Positions 4,883 to 5,640 of a DNA stretch of 5,640 bases are shown here, one piece after another (within the stretch, counting starts at the first letter, position 1; each line of letters begins with the position of its first letter). Source of the stretch: Akkermansiaceae bacterium. GTDB lineage: Bacteria > Verrucomicrobiota > Verrucomicrobiia > Verrucomicrobiales > Akkermansiaceae. Position numbers and translations under genes: made by a program. The notes beneath the pieces are model-generated. The model did no database searches, was not told where the DNA came from, and was given only the letters and a program-made list of their open reading frames with translations. The stretch is taken from contig JAHDGN010000238.1 of the NCBI GenBank assembly GCA_020627645.1, positions 1 through 5,640 of the forward strand, in the 5' to 3' direction.

Positions 4883-5640
4883 ATGAGAATTGGGATTTTG
4901 AATTGTGGAGGGGATTGTCCGGGCTTGAATGCGGTGATTCATGGGGTGGTGGGAGCTGCGGCTTCTCGTGGTTGGGAGACGGTGGGGTTTCGGGATGGTT
5001 TCGAGGGGCTTTTGCCTCCGGGTGATTTTACGATGTTGAAGCCGACTGATACGGATGGGATTTTGAAATTGGGGGGGACCATTTTAGGGACGACGAACAA
5101 GGGGAGTTTTGCGGCCAAGGTCGGTGAAGGAGATGTGGCACAGGTGCCGCAGGAGATTGTGGATCGGGCAAAGTGGGTGTTGGATCATTTGGAGATTGGG
5201 GCTTTGATTGTGGTTGGTGGGGATGGTTCATTGACGACGGCCCAGCAATTGTATGAGCAGGGCTGGCCGATTATTGGGGTGCCGAAGACGATCGATAATG
5301 ATCTCAAGGCGACGGCGATGACGTTCGGGTTTAACAGCGCGGTTGGGACGGTTGTCGATGCGTTGGATCGATTGCATACGACGGGGAAGAGTCACAAGCG
5401 GGTAATGGTGTTGGAGGTGATGGGGAGGCATGCTGGTTGGATTGCTTTGTGGGGGGGCATGGCTGGTTCGGCCGATGTAATTTTGTTGCCTGAGATTCCG
5501 TTTACTTATGAGAAAGTGGCGGAGCAGATTAAGTTGAGGGAGGCGCAGGGCTATACGTGTTCGTTGGTGGTGGTCGCGGAGGGTGCGAAGAATCCGGAGG
5601 GTGAGTTGGCGACGATTGATCCAAATACGGGAGGAGAGGT
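4883..5640 (+). CDS. pfkA: 6-phosphofructokinase, ATP-dependent group III type (3' end cut by window)
   Basis: The enzyme phosphorylates fructose 6-phosphate to fructose 1,6-bisphosphate, the committed step of glycolysis, in the cytoplasm. The window holds 252 complete codons from ATG 4883; the rest, including the usual C-terminal substrate-binding Arg and His, lies beyond the edge. Visible motifs are GGDCPGLN (9-16), GGTILGTTN (64-72), GGDGS (112-116), PKTIDND (134-140) with catalytic Asp138, HKR with Arg173, MGRHAG (180-185), and Glu233 in VAEG. Gly115 aligns with E. coli Gly104 and points to ATP rather than pyrophosphate. Lys135 takes the place of Gly124. The Gly/Lys pair is known from ATP-using group III enzymes. 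The two N-terminal effector-site arginines of E. coli PfkA (R21, R25) are His20 and Gly24 here, and R72 is Asn72. The ribosome binding site is weak (TTGAGA at 4875-4880). Nearly all Leu codons are TTG (20 of 23). The phosphofructokinase assignment is secure; cofactor choice is inferred from two residues. Confidence 0.93.
   Translation, partial: MRIGILNCGGDCPGLNAVIHGVVGAAASRGWETVGFRDGFEGLLPPGDFTMLKPTDTDGILKLGGTILGTTNKGSFAAKVGEGDVAQVPQEIVDRAKWVLDHLEIGALIVVGGDGSLTTAQQLYEQGWPIIGVPKTIDNDLKATAMTFGFNSAVGTVVDALDRLHTTGKSHKRVMVLEVMGRHAGWIALWGGMAGSADVILLPEIPFTYEKVAEQIKLREAQGYTCSLVVVAEGAKNPEGELATIDPNTGGE

Noticed and set aside
5163..5320. Pyrophosphate-dependent phosphofructokinase, suggested by PKTIDND
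   Set aside because: Pyrophosphate enzymes carry Asp at the second key position (GGDD); this one has GGDGS, so ATP is the more likely phosphate donor.

Overview
The window is an ordinary-looking bacterial chromosomal segment. It probably comes from the Verrucomicrobiota; this is inferred from the style of the kinase, the HrpB helicase and the small lipoprotein, not from any marker gene. No phage, IS element, CRISPR array, tRNA or rRNA was seen.

Layout from left to right. (1) Positions 1-50 hold the last codons of some upstream sequence and a Shine-Dalgarno-like GAGGTGA. (2) Positions 51-2587 (+) encode a full-length HrpB-type DEAH-box helicase. It is interrupted by two single-base frame changes, near 1194 and between 1449 and 1480. 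Removing one base at each site restores one continuous protein of 844 residues. (3) After a 12-bp convergent gap, 2600-4465 (-) encodes a 621-residue membrane-anchored Ser/Thr protein kinase. It has an N-terminal four-cysteine zinc ribbon, one transmembrane helix and an uncharacterised helical domain predicted to lie outside the cytoplasm. (4) Just upstream of it on the same strand, 4487-4663 (-) encodes a 58-residue lipoprotein, probably co-transcribed with the kinase. (5) Positions 4664-4882 are a divergent intergenic region with a 9-bp inverted repeat and weak promoter candidates in both directions. (6) From 4883 to the window end (+) is the start of a 6-phosphofructokinase with the Gly/Lys active-site signature of ATP-dependent group III enzymes.

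The phosphofructokinase is glycolytic. The lipoprotein and kinase look like an envelope-associated signalling unit, and the helicase is an RNA-helicase-like protein of poorly defined role. Nothing in the sequence shows that the three units act together. The shared divergent region is the only physical link between the kinase operon and the phosphofructokinase.

The + strand is rich in G and T throughout, in the minus-strand kinase gene as well as in the plus-strand genes. Codon choice therefore follows DNA strand more than gene identity. The most notable points are the doubly frameshifted but otherwise intact hrpB and this strong strand asymmetry. I did not find a convincing new biological system.
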